Shown here: one piece after another, positions 1 through 10,887 of the stretch
How the letters are laid out: each line of letters begins with the position of its first letter
Position numbering within the stretch: position 1 is the first letter of the stretch
Source: Meloidogyne chitwoodi
Taxonomy: Eukaryota; Nematoda; Chromadorea; Rhabditida; Meloidogynidae
Assembly (NCBI GenBank): GCA_015183035.1
Contig: JACZZP010000007.1
Span: 2,418,001 to 2,482,000 of the forward strand
Direction: 5' to 3'
Length of the DNA: 64,000 nt
The notes under the pieces: generated by a model
Databases searched by the model: none
Seen by the model: the letters and a program-made list of their open reading frames with translations, nothing else
What the model was told of the DNA's origin: nothing
Program-made: the position numbers and the translations under genes

Positions 1-3000
1 TTGCCGATATTTCAATCATTGGAAGCATTTTGGCCAGGATTGTTGGTTGTTTTTGTTTTTATTATTTAACCTTTCGGAAACTTCCATTTATTTTATTTTT
101 TTTAATAAATATTTTTAGACTCTTATTGGTAAAGTAGAAGATGCTGCACGTATATTTGGTTCATATTTGCAAGTATTACGTCATCTTGGCCTTCCTCCCG
201 AATTCTATAATATTCCAAACAGAGAACCAGTTCAAAATCGTGTAGGTTATCCTTTAAGGCCAGAAATTTGTGAAAGTTTAATGTATCTTTACAAAGCAAC
301 TGAAGATCCGTCATATTTGCATGTTGCTGCAGGAATTGTTGATGTTTGTTTTTAGATTTTTTGAATTAAAAAAAACCTATTTTAGACAATTGAAGAATTT
401 ACAAAGACAAAATGTGGGTAGGTATTTTATTCCGTTTATTTTTACTTTAAATTTAAGGTACGCCTCGGTTCGAGATGTTCGAAAATGGTCATTGGAGGAC
501 AGGTTTTTTTCTTCAAATTTAATTTTTAAATATTTCAATTTACATAAAGAATGGAATCCTTTTTTCTGTCAGAGACAGCCAAATATCTTTACTTGATTTT
601 TGATGAAAATAATTTTATTCATAATGATGGAACAAGTGCTAAACTTTTGGAAACAACTGATGGACCATGCGTAATTGAAGGTTGGGGAAAAATATTTTTT
701 TAAACACGATAGGTCTTACAAATAAATTAAAATAGTTTAAAATTTAAGAAAAATTTGTTGTTTCTGAGCTATTTAAAACAGCGGAATTGTTGTTTTCACC
801 ACTTTTTTCATAATAATAATTCCCTTCTTTTTCCTCTACTTCTTCTTGTTCATTTTCTTTTGAATTCTTATTGTTCTTTTTTTCTGCTTTAAAATTAACT
901 ACAAAATCGCTAATAACTGCAAAATGATCAGAAGGCCAATCATTATTGTACTGATCAGGAATTGGCTTTACTATTTCTTTACCTGCATATACTTGACTAT
1001 TTATTGGCCAAAAGTGTTCATTAGGTTTATAAAAAATAAAGTCAATGCGATCCTGTGGTTCTGGAATAGTCCAGTCCCAATCTGGTCCACTACTTTTTTG
1101 TACAGTTGACCATGTTATTCCTTTTATTTTTTTTAATAATAATATTTTTTAAATAAAAATTACCTGGGTCTTTGACAGGGTCTGGATGTATAGCACGAAA
1201 TGAATCGTTTAATCCAGCATCCATTATCAATTTTGTTGCTGGCCATTCAAAGACCCAACCACCATGAATATCCCTTTTTATTAAAAATTTATAAAAAAAA
1301 TAAATTTTTCTTTCTTTTTTACTTTGTTTCTTCTACCCAATCCAAATGTGAAGGTGTGTTAAAATCCCCAGCTACAATAAGTGGTTGTATCTCTGCTTTT
1401 TTCATATATCTTTTGAATATTTCATTGCTTAAAAGTTGTTCCATGTTTTGAGCTCTTCCTAAGATTTTAACGATTTTTTGATTATTTCTTTTTGTTTTTT
1501 TGTTTTCTTACCACATCCTTGCTTATTTCGTTCACCAGCCATTATTTGAGAAGTTTCATTAACTTTTTTATTATTTGCTGCATAAGGACCATACGCGCGC
1601 CAATCCAAATGTAAACATACAAAATTAATTAAATGTTCTTTTTTTGGATCATCATCTTTTAACCAAATTGTTGCTCCCATACCATAGGTGGTTATACTGT
1701 TTGAAGTTGTTGTATAATTTTTAATATTATCATCATTTTCTTCTTCAACATCATTTTGTTGTTGTTGTAAAAAATAGTTTGAAACATTTCTATAAAATTG
1801 TAAATGTAAATATTCTTCATCTCCAATAAATTGATGTTTTGTGAGAATTGCAGTATCTGGGTATAATGCTAATGGATGTTGACGATATTGCCATTTTTCT
1901 GAACCAAGAATTTCGACTAGTTTTCCAGCTGTTTCTAGTGTTCTTACTTCCTTTAAAAAAATTTAAATTTTATTAATTTAATTTTTTTCTCTCCTACTTG
2001 AAGCGCCACAATGTCCGGGTCCACTTGAGCAATGTGTTTTGCTATTTTTTCCAATCCATCTTTTACATTGGCACCTGATACCCAAATATTGAAGGTCATC
2101 ACACGTAGAGGTCGATCTGTTCCTCTTATTATATTATTTTTGTCAAATTCTTTAATATTTCTAGCCATTCTTAAAGGTGAAAATGCAACAGAAACTAAAG
2201 TATCTCCAATAGTTAATTGTGTTGTAAAAGATATTAAAACCAAAAAAATTAAAAATAATGATGTTGAAAGAACAAATAATAAAATATTTGGTGAATTAAT
2301 TCTTTTTAGAATATTAAAAGGAAAAATAAAATTTTTTAATTTGTGGTAATTTGTCTTGTTGTTAGGGGCATTAGTTGTTGAAGAATTTTGGTGGTTGGGC
2401 ATTTAAAATTTGGTTTATTGCTTCTCACCTCTTTTTTGATTTTTTTTCTTGAAAAATTTGTTGAAAAACTCTTAAATACACATTAATTTTTAAAATAAAT
2501 TATTTAAAAAAGGCCATATAATTTGTCTGATTGATAAGTAAAGCGAACGCTCTCTTTTTAGAGAGGAAGAGCCGATATGTGAATGATTGTATTTGGATAA
2601 TTGATTTATTTTAATATGATTGATTCCGCTTTTTCTTCTTACCCTTTTATGTAAAGGACAGTAAAGGAAAGAAATAAATTTTTTCTGAAAAAATGGTCAT
2701 ACAAAAAGCAATTTTAACCTTTTTTTGAACACAAAAAAGCGATTTTTGACAAATAATTTGAACAAAAATATTTTTATAATTAAAAATTTCTCTCTTTTAT
2801 TTCAGCTGGTGGTTGGATATTTAATACAGAAGCACATCCACTGGATGCAGGGATTATTCATTGCTGTTCAAAAAGGCGCCATAATGATATTACTCTTTTG
2901 AGAGATTTTGAGCAAAACATTGATCTTCTTGCTTTGAACGACAATTTAAAAAATATGATGATGGATGATGATTTTGTTAATAATGGTTAGTTGGAATTTT

Positions 3001-4029
3001 ATATGTGTAATATTTTTTTCAATGAAAAAAGGGGTTAAACTCTTCAAAAATATAAATTAGAATTATATAAAATATAAAACAAAGCTTTATTGTTTAATAA
3101 AAGAATTTAAATTATTCTAGTAATAATTAGTAGCAAATTTTTGATCTATTCCTTTAATGTTTGTGTGGTTAAGTTGGTAGCGTTCTCAATTTTATAGTCG
3201 TTTGTATTGTTAAGTGACTAGTTCGATTGCGATGAAGAGAAGAAATTGTTTGATTGTGATGATTTTATTTAAATTTTACCTACATTATCTGAGCAATCTA
3301 TTTTAATTATTAAATAAAATTATTATATTTAATTTATCATTTTTTTAGCTTCATCATCTGTTAATCATCTTCACCAATTTTTTGAAGACAAAAAGGATAC
3401 TGAGGTTTCTTTTTATAAATTTATATATATTAAATTAAAAATCTTTTTTTAAGAAAGAAACTGAAGTGAAGAAATTTTATCAAAATGAAAGTAATGATAA
3501 AAAGTCAAGACAAGAACTTGGCTTTGTACAAATAAATCGGCCGTTTTGTTTGGTAAATTTTTAAATAATTTTAAAAATATTAAATTTTATTTAATTGTAA
3601 AAATGCCAAAAAATTAAATGATTTAAGAATTGCTGTACACGATTTGATGACCCCTTATTTGGTCAAAATACGCAACTTTTTTGGCATTTAATTTATTTAA
3701 ATTATTTTGGATTTTGTGATTCAATAATTGAATGTTGTTCTTCTAATAATTATTTTGATGAAGAAGAAGAATTTAGAGAATATTATTCTAATAAATTACC
3801 AGGTTTATTATTTTTTTAATTAATTTTTTATTATAAATATTGTTTAGATTTGTCTTCCCTTCCATCAGATGAACAAAATTTGGATTTTATATTTGAAGGT
3901 TTTTCATTACAAAAATTTAAATATTTGCGGCCATCTCCAACAGATGAACAACAAAACTTTTCTTTATTATTTGACAATAATCCATTTCCTTTTGATAGAA
4001 ATTTTCTTGGACTCGGACAAGTTGTTTGA
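1..4029 (+). CDS. EDEM2: EDEM2-like ER mannosidase-like protein (GH47), 3' part
   Basis: This is the C-terminal half of an ER degradation-enhancing alpha-mannosidase-like protein, which trims mannose from misfolded glycoproteins in the ER lumen and commits them to ERAD. The 5' end lies outside the window. Exons read as 1-45, 119-343, 386-417, from 458, an exon ending at 680, then 2806 onward, with several small exons to a TGA at 4027-4029. Visible GH47/EDEM landmarks are [54 protein letters not shown] and [13 protein letters not shown]. The phrase LPEFYNIP and a short divergent tail ending LGLGQVV point to the EDEM2 branch rather than EDEM1 or EDEM3. The tail after about position 2990 is Asn/Asp-rich and poorly conserved, so exon borders there are less sure. 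The intron 681-2805 is about 40 times the usual size and holds another gene on the opposite strand. Confidence 0.85.
744..2402 (-). CDS. Membrane-anchored endonuclease/exonuclease/phosphatase-fold protein, nested antisense
   Basis: The start ATG is at 2402 and the TAA at 744-746, with about five exons. The N-terminus is Asn-rich ([11 protein letters not shown]), then a hydrophobic segment ([20 protein letters not shown]) makes a signal anchor. The EEP (DNase I/sphingomyelinase/phosphatase) fold follows: LRVMTFNIW near the start, DPDIVALQ, a mid-domain with [16 protein letters not shown], the metal/catalytic strand [22 protein letters not shown], and the terminal WPSDHFAV. These are the usual Asn, Glu/Gln, Asp-Asn and Asp-His positions, so the enzyme looks active. 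In the second motif the usual Glu reads as Gln at an exon edge, so that residue is uncertain. The substrate cannot be named; a lumenal or extracellular phosphodiesterase or nuclease is an inference. The whole gene lies inside an EDEM2 intron. Confidence 0.72.
3160..3232 (+). other. Possible degenerate tRNA-like sequence in an EDEM2 intron
   Basis: The stretch has an A-box-like TGGTTAAGTTGG and, about 45 bases downstream, a B-box-like AGTTCGATTGC. The acceptor stem and T stem do not pair convincingly, so this is at best a tRNA relic or a tRNA-derived repeat fragment. Confidence 0.25.
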
Positions 4030-4833
4030 ATTTTTTTTATTTATTTTTTTAGAATTTTAAAATTGTTGCAAAAATTTTTTTTTTAATATTTTTAATTTGT
4101 AAATAATTAAAATTATTTGTTTTAAATTTTTAAAATTTTTTCCTGATTTTGAAATATGCCGCTTTTTATATAAAAAGAGGAATTTTAATATTTTTTTAAT
4201 ATATTATTATATAAATAAATAAATATTTTATTTCTATAGCAACAAGAAGAATAAAATAATTTGTGTGTAATTTGGATTAATAAAAATGTGCGTGTAAAAG
4301 ACATTTGGGTGTATTTAGTTATTTTGGGTTTTACATAAATAAAAAATAAATTTAGAAAATAAAAGCTAAAAAATTTTTTTCTGTCTAATTTAAAAAAAAA
4401 AATTTCTTGATAATTTAGTTGATTATTTCTAATTATTCCAATAGATGGTCTGCTTAATAAAATTAATAATTTCCCTTCCAGAGTGCCTTAAATTTAGAAA
4501 AACCTCCTTTTTAAGCGTGTTCAGAGAGTCCTCTTTCTATTTTTAAATACCTTTTTATTTAAAAAAATTATTCCAAGTGTCAAACATTTCTTCAAAAAGC
4601 GCATTTTAGCAGCAACAAAGAAATAAAAAATCTATCATATTTAAATTCCTACTATTTTATTTATTGCTGTTTTAAAAAAATAAGTGAAGCCTTCTCATTT
4701 TTTACAATTATTTATTATTCATTGACCAAATAAAGAAGAAAAAAAGTTTTTTTTTATTTTCCATTCATCAATAAAAAGTTTGTGTGAGTAAATAAAAGTC
4801 AGCGCCACATTTGCTACTAATTGGATATGCCGC
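4030..4833. other. Intergenic, EDEM2 to ncs-1
   Basis: AT-rich spacer with homopolymer runs. It must contain the EDEM2 3' end and the ncs-1 promoter, but no specific motif stands out. Confidence 0.6.
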
Positions 4834-6005
4834 ATGGGGAAAGGTCACAGCAAGTTGAGTGCCGAGCAAATTAAAACGTTGGCAACGCAGACATATTGTT
4901 AGTGTTTTAATTTTTAATTTTTTAGATTAATTATTACCTCTCTCCCCTTTTAATTTTTAGTATTTTTAAAAATTTAATTAAAAAAAATTTATGGAGGTCA
5001 AAAAATCTTCCAAAAAGATCATTAATCTTTTAATTTAATAGTTACCGAAAAAGAAATAAAACAATGGCACAAAGGTTTTAAACGAGATTGTCCCAATGGT
5101 CTGCTTACTGAATTAGTAAGAAGAATTTTAATTTTATTAAAATTTAAAAAAATTAAATTTTTAGGGCTTCCAGAAAATATACAAACAATTTTTCCCTCAA
5201 GGCGATCCTTCAGATTTTGCCAGTTTTATATTTAAAGTGTTTGACGAGAACAAGGTTTTTGATTTTTTTAATTTTTTAAAAAATGTTCTAATAATTTTTA
5301 GGATGGAGCAATTGAATTTCATGAATTTGTTCGTGCTCTTTCTATCACAAGTCGAGGAACACTTGAAGAAAAGTTGAGTTGGGCCTTTAAACTCTACGAT
5401 ATTGATAGGGATGGATTTATTAAACGAAATGAAATGGGTATAATTTAAAAATAATTGAGAAGTTGGTTTTCAAACCATGGCACTTTCTTTGAGACTCTAA
5501 TAGACGAGAACAGAATGGGACTTTTCTTAAAATGAAACCCCGTTTATTCGCAAGAAAATATTTTATACAAAAAATGAAATAAATATAAAACATTTTTTCG
5601 CGAATATATGGGGTGTCACCTAAACAGACCAGGTCCCTTTGGGGCTGGACTAAGTCGGTCATTTTAGGGCGGGGTTTGGTCGATTAATTTAAATTTTTTT
5701 TAAATTTTAGAGTTGATTGTTGGCAGTATTTACAAAATGTTGGGAAACAGTATTAAATTACCTGAAGAAGTTTTTTTAAAAATTAATTTTGTTTAAAATG
5801 TAAAAATATAGGAGAGCACTCCAGAAAAGCGTGTAGACAAAATATTTGAAACAATGGATAAAAACAAAGATGCCCAATTAACTTTAGAAGAATTTATTGA
5901 AGGAGCCAAATCTGACCAGTGAGAATTTTAAAAGTTTATTAAAAAAATATTTTTTTTAGAAATATTGTGCAGGCATTGAGTTACTATGAAGGACTTGACA
6001 AATAA
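4834..6005 (+). CDS. ncs-1: Neuronal calcium sensor 1 (frequenin)
   Basis: Myristoylated EF-hand calcium sensor acting at synapses and on GPCR kinases and PI4-kinase. The start MGKGHSKLS gives the N-myristoylation glycine (MGKxxSKL) diagnostic of NCS-1. Then come the degenerate EF1 with [31 protein letters not shown]2 [15 protein letters not shown]3 [15 protein letters not shown]4 [13 protein letters not shown], and the C-terminus YYEGLDK. The total is about 190 residues, the family's normal length. About six short exons join cleanly; the first intron splits the Phe codon of TYFTEKE. One intron (about 5438-5708) is longer because it carries a foldback repeat. Nothing is missing or broken. Confidence 0.95.
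5500..5645. repeat. Degenerate foldback element in an ncs-1 intron
   Basis: Inverted arms at about 5537-5564 and 5586-5613 share the core ACCCCGTTTATTCGCAAGAA with mismatches. The same core occurs in the better preserved foldback at 6060-6180, so both belong to one MITE-like family. Confidence 0.65.
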
Positions 6006-6059
6006 TTTAATCGTTTCTTTTTCATAATCTAAAATTATTCAATTTATAAAATGAATCGA

Positions 6060-6180
6060 AACTTGTCTAGTTAGGTACACACCCCATTTATTCGCAAGAA
6101 AATATTTTGTTTTTTAATTCAATTTTGGATGTAAAATATTTTTTACAAATAAATGGGGTGTGTACCAAACCAGACAAGTT
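6060..6180. mobile_element. Foldback (MITE-like) element downstream of ncs-1
   Basis: Arms of about 49 bp (6060-6108 and 6132-6180) are inverted near-copies, each starting AACTTGTCT and holding TACACACCCCATTTATT. The loop is only about 23 bp. There is no coding capacity. A clear target duplication was not identified. Confidence 0.75.
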
Positions 6181-6211
6181 CAAAATATTATAACTTTAAA
6201 AATTAGCATAA

Positions 6212-9176
6212 TCAAATATGTTCAATATTATTAGTTTCTTGATTTATATTTTCACTATTTTCTTCCTTTTTAATATTTTTAATAATTATTTTCCCCAATT
6301 CTCGTTGCATTTGTTCACATTCCTTTTTTAATGAAAAAGCTTTATTCTGAAGCATGTTTTTATTATCAAGTTGTTTTACAGTTCTAGTAAATGGATTGTA
6401 AATATTTGTGTGTTGAGGACACATTGAAATAGCAAACGCTCTAAAAAATAAAAATAATAAAATTTATTTTTTTTTTTAAATACCGAACATTCTCTAATGC
6501 TTTTTCAATAGAATCTGCAACAAAATAGACTGGTTGATAATCAGAATCTACGTATGGACTGAAAGAATAAATAGCAAATATTAAAAATAAATTTAATAAC
6601 CGTAATTGAGTAATTTCTGGATTAAATGGCTCATGTTCAGGTTCATTGGAACAAGCAAACTATAATTAGAGAGCGAACTTTTCAAAAAGCCGGGCCCTGT
6701 ACCCGGACTTTTTTCCCCTGCTTATCACCCGGGCCGGTTTTTCCGGATAAAACCGGGAAAACCGGTTAGCCCGGAAAAACCGGGTTTTTTCTGACCCGGG
6801 CCCGGTTTTTTTTAAATTAATGTTAATAACTTTCAGCGCCGCAGGCGAAAATTTTTGAATTAATTGAAAACTAGTTGCCAAAAATTGAAACTTTTTAGCG
6901 CCGCAGGCAAAAATTTTTAAAATTTATTGCCCTCTACCACTAACGTGCGAGGCTCTATTTTTTCTTTACGTGAAACCTTTGTTTTTATACATATGTATAT
7001 TTAATACCATTAATTCGCCATAAGCTGAAAGTAACCCAGCACCTATTGCACAAAGTTTGCCTTTAACGAAAAATTTTTTTAACTTAAATATTTTTATAGA
7101 CCTTTTTGTTTACAAAGGCCAAATTCAATTATAAACCAATAAACCTTTTAAAATTAAAAATTTTAATTGTAAAAATAAATATTTAATACAGTAGCTAAAC
7201 GTTCAATTTGTTCATCTGTTGCTCCAAGCGAAAGAAGACCTTAATTTAAAATAAAAGGTTAAAATAATCACATCCAACCAATATCTTGAGATAGTTGTGC
7301 CAAATGTTCATCCTAAAAAGTAAAAAATGAAAAGAAAATAAAGTTTATTTACCACAAACATTGGACAATGCCCAAGAATTTCATGAATTACATCAGGTTC
7401 GGGACAATGATGTGGGGCAATAAAAAGAATAATATAATTTTTTTAATAATTTTAAAAATTACCTTGGATGACGAACATAAAGAGTAGACTTTAATTAATA
7501 ATATGTATATATTTATAAGAATTATTTAAATTACTTGAAATACTCGAAATGCAAGACTTGCGAGAAAGTCACGTGCTGATAAAAGTCCTCCGCAAGGTCT
7601 TAGTTCAAAACCTGTCTTTTCTAATTAAAAAATTTAAAAATTATCTTTTTAAAGAACAAAGTTACTTTGTATATAGGCACTCAGTTCACGTATTTGTGGA
7701 ATTCGATCAGAGTTTCTGTAAAAATATTTTTTAATTTAATTGAATTATTTTGCTACATATCAAATTTTTCTACCTTTTTAATTTTATGGTCCCAGGTCAA
7801 ATTTTTTTGATTTTAAATATTTAAATGTAAAACTTGCATTAATCCTATACGCTCCATCTCGGCAATATTTCTTTGGTATTCTATACAAGTATGAGACTCT
7901 CTTAATTCACATAGTTGTTGATAGGCAATTCTCCAAGTATTCTATTAAAAAATATTTTAATTTTTTTTTAATTTTACATGTTCTTCTTCAGTATATTCCA
8001 CCAAAGGAATCTTTTCTCCATAACGATAAGAGTTGGCTAATTCGTTTAATTCAGATCGTCTTTCAATGTAACGTTTATCACCAAAACCCTTAATTTTATT
8101 TTTAACTTCAATATAATTTTAAAATTTTACTGGATGTTTAGGATCTTCAGTTGGTTCGTATTTAACAACAACATGAGCACAAAGATCAAGCTCAGATACA
8201 TGTTGAGGAAACCAATTTTTGTTTGAATTTTCAACTGTTTTAATAAATTAATTTTTTTAATAATAAAATCCAGTCAAGTCTTTTGCGCTTGATTTATCCT
8301 TTGGGCTAATTTTACACCTATAATGCGTAAGGAACATACTCATAGTGCGTAAGGAACATACTCTTAGTGCGTAAGGAACATACCCCTAGAAGAGAAGGTA
8401 CTTAGAAAAAAAAACTATATAATATTACCATCAGTTTTCTCATATAAAAACAAATGTTTAAGTTCAATTCGTTCAATAGCCTTTTCAAGAACAAGTTTAT
8501 TTAAAATTTCAATAAACATCCATTTTTTCCCACTTAATTTAGTTTTTATTTCCAAAATTCCAGTTAATGCTTTAAAAAAATTAATTTTAATTTTAAATAT
8601 TTTTAGATTTTTACCAAAATCAGAGCATATTTCTAAATAAGTTAAATGCAATCCAATTTGTAAAAATCGTTGTAATACAGATTGGAGTAGTTCTTCTCCT
8701 TAAAAATTTATAAATATATATTAAATTTAAAAATTATTATTACCTAAACAATGCAAAATTACGATAAGATTTAATTGGCCTTCTTCATTTGCATTTTTAA
8801 TAATTTCAATACTATCATCATTCAACCGTTGCAACAACTTTTATTTTATTAAAGTTAAAAATTTTTGAAAAATTCTTACAGGCTTGCAAATGCTTAATAA
8901 ATGTTCTTCTTTTTGACTGTGCACTGTATTTTGGCGACGAAGTCCTTCATTCTTTTCTCGATCCAATGAGGCTAAACAAAAATAATAAAATTTTAATTTA
9001 ACACATGAATTTGAAGACAAAATTCCTAGATTAGGTTTGAGTTAAAAAAAATGATAGGCTTTGGGTAACCTCTCAACCCTATTTGATAAACCTTGCTTAA
9101 TAAGTGAATCTCTTCGTCCAAAACGATTGCTTTTTTTTGTTTCTTTTGTTGGCACAAGAGAAGTAATTGATGGCAT
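6212..9176 (-). CDS. cat-2: Tyrosine 3-hydroxylase (dopamine synthesis)
   Basis: Biopterin-dependent aromatic amino acid hydroxylase; it makes L-DOPA in dopaminergic neurons. The start [15 protein letters not shown] (ATG at 9176) leads through a divergent regulatory region (ACT-like, low similarity) to the catalytic core: [57 protein letters not shown], then the iron site [16 protein letters not shown] with its two His, [39 protein letters not shown] and [14 protein letters not shown]. The tail [11 protein letters not shown] plus a coiled coil is the tetramerisation region. FRVFQ, WFPQH and ESHTC favour tyrosine hydroxylase over tryptophan or phenylalanine hydroxylases. There are about 15 exons. 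Introns are mostly near 40-60 nt, but one (6661-7013) carries repeats and another carries a minisatellite. Confidence 0.9.
6680..6815. repeat. GC-rich CCGG-type repeat in a tyrosine hydroxylase intron
   Basis: The stretch is built of many CCGGG/CCCGG words (GGGCCCTGTACCCGG, CCCGGGCCGG, CCCGGGCCCGG) and is strikingly GC-rich against its AT-rich surroundings. It is largely self-complementary. The word content suggests an internally repeated element rather than coding sequence. Confidence 0.6.
6825..7022. repeat. Dispersed repeat in a tyrosine hydroxylase intron, second copy at about 28.1 kb
   Basis: 6825-6920 has two copies of AGCGCCGCAGGC followed by AAAATTTTT. 6930-7022 is nearly identical, in inverse orientation, to 28105-28195, including ATATACATATGTATA and TCACGTAAAGAAAAAATAGA. 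The shared block runs into the last bases of the adjoining exon. Confidence 0.7.
8320..8392. repeat. 22-bp minisatellite, three copies, in a tyrosine hydroxylase intron
   Basis: The word TGCGTAAGGAACATACTC recurs with starts 22 bases apart (GCGTAAGG at 8325, 8347 and 8369). Confidence 0.85.
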
Positions 9177-9755
9177 TATTAATTATTTTTTAGAAATTAA
9201 TTTATTATTTTTAAGATTAAATAAAATATATTCTGTTTTTAATAATTGTTTTAATAAAAAATATTTGGGAAAATTTTTTTCTTGAAGGATATTAATTCGG
9301 GTAGCAGAAATAAAATTAATAAACTTTAATCTTTAAAATTGAAAAAAAATTAGATTTATTTTTTTAATAAAATTCTTAAATATAGGTTTATATAAATAAT
9401 AATTTAATATTTTTTTTAAATATTTATTTTACTAAAAAAATACAAAAAATATCCGTTACCTCAAAATTTTGTTCATACTATTTTAACAAAAAAACTTTTT
9501 TTTCGTTCTCCCTTTTTATTAAAAAAATATTTAATTGTTTCCTTCCAATATTTTAAAAAATATTTAAAGTTTTATGGTTGTAAGAAGCTCTGATTTATTT
9601 CTGCTTGAAAGCTTACTATTCTTTTTAAAAATGGAAAAAAAATATATAAAAATTGTTAATAAATTTAAAAAATATTTATAATTTAAAAAATTGAATTTTT
9701 TAAATTTTTAAACAAATTTTATTAAAAAAATTAATTTATAAGCATTTTTCCAATT
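9177..9755. other. Intergenic, upstream of tyrosine hydroxylase
   Basis: Very AT-rich. It contains the 5' region of the tyrosine hydroxylase gene and the 3' end of the next minus-strand gene. No feature was recognised. Confidence 0.55.
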
Positions 9756-10497
9756 TCAGTTTGACAAACTGTTGTTCTCCTCCTCTTTCTCGTCGTTTAA
9801 ATTTGATATATTTTTTCTCATATTATCCTCTGAATCTTTGAAATTAAATTAAAAATTAATTTTAAAATTTAATTATTTACTTTTTCTTTCTCCAACTATC
9901 TCAACACAACGTTTCACCAAACCGCCAGGCACAAAAGTTTCTTTATTTCCCTTTCGCCAAGTTTCTTTTCCAACTTCTTTATTTGTACGAGGGTCATTTA
10001 CAACAACTGAAACAAATTTTTCTTCGGAAGATAATGGATCTAGCATCGAAACTCTTGTATCCCCAATATTAACAGAATTTTTGTAAAATTCAAATTTTAT
10101 AGGGAATGTTTTTCCAATTTCCTATAAAATTTTATTTTAATTTTAAATTTCGTTAAAAAAAACTTCTAACAGTTATCAAATCATTTCCAATAAGCATATC
10201 AGCTGGACAATCCCATGCTACTAATAAAGGAACCATTCCATCACTTTTCCAAGGGCCAATTTCAATATTTACCAAAACTTGTCCAATAAATTCAATTGGT
10301 GTTCCATCGCTTGTTTCAGCTGTTGGAGGATTAGATAATTCTTGTGCCTTTAAAAAAATAAAATTATAAATTTAATTTTAAATTACCATTAGCCCCATTG
10401 ACTTAATCAAAGGAGAACCGCAAAAGGAATGTGTAAAATTTGTTGCAATTACTGCTCTACATTTTTGACCATTTAATTTTACAACAATCAGTGTCAT
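9756..10497 (-). CDS. Small retropepsin-like protein without the catalytic DTG
   Basis: Four exons give about 215 residues from the ATG at 10497 to the TGA at 9756. Residues 1-100 follow the retropepsin fold pattern. VVKLNGQKCRAVIATN sits where an aspartic-protease strand and the Asp-Thr-Gly loop (xxIDTGAxxSF) belong, followed by THSFCGSPLIKSMGL. Next comes the flap-like region TSDGTPIEFIGQVLVNIEIG and the closing DMLIGNDLI, which mirrors the usual (I/L)LGxDfL. The Asp of DTG is replaced, giving ATN, so proteolysis is unlikely. The C-terminal half (KEVGKETWRKGNKETF, then an acidic tail) was not recognised. The splice borders keep one open frame, which argues for a used gene. It could be a domesticated retroelement protein; that origin is inference. 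Confidence 0.6.
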
Positions 10498-10887
10498 TAT
10501 TCTCTTATTAAAATTAAAATTGTATATAAAAATATTTTTTTTTTAATTTTTATTTAAAAAATAGGTAATATTTTTAATTTAAAAATTTAAAAAATTTTAA
10601 AATTTTTTAAAAGCAAATGTTTTATTTTTATTTTTTCTTGTTGTGTGGGCGCCGCTTTTATAAATTCTTTTTTAAATAAAATAATTTTTAAAATATTTTT
10701 ATGTTCTCAATTTTATTTACCAGCTGTTCAACTTTTCATTTTTTAATTTTACTAAATATTTTAAAAATATTTATTATGTGATAAATATTTTTAGATGACA
10801 AAATAAAAAATATATAATCTAAACATGTTTTTTAATAAATTTATTTACAAAAATCTACTTAATATACATTTTTATTTACATTAATAA
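10498..10887. other. Intergenic spacer
   Basis: AT-rich, with long T and A runs; nothing recognised. Confidence 0.55.

Noticed and set aside
2032..2349. 105-codon plus-strand frame inside the EDEM2 intron
   Set aside because: It mirrors the first exon of the antisense EEP-fold gene, which has strong motifs.
6666..6881. 71-codon minus-strand frame in the GC-rich intron patch of the tyrosine hydroxylase gene
   Set aside because: It translates a CCGG repeat and dispersed-repeat sequence inside an intron, and the flanking exons join properly without it.
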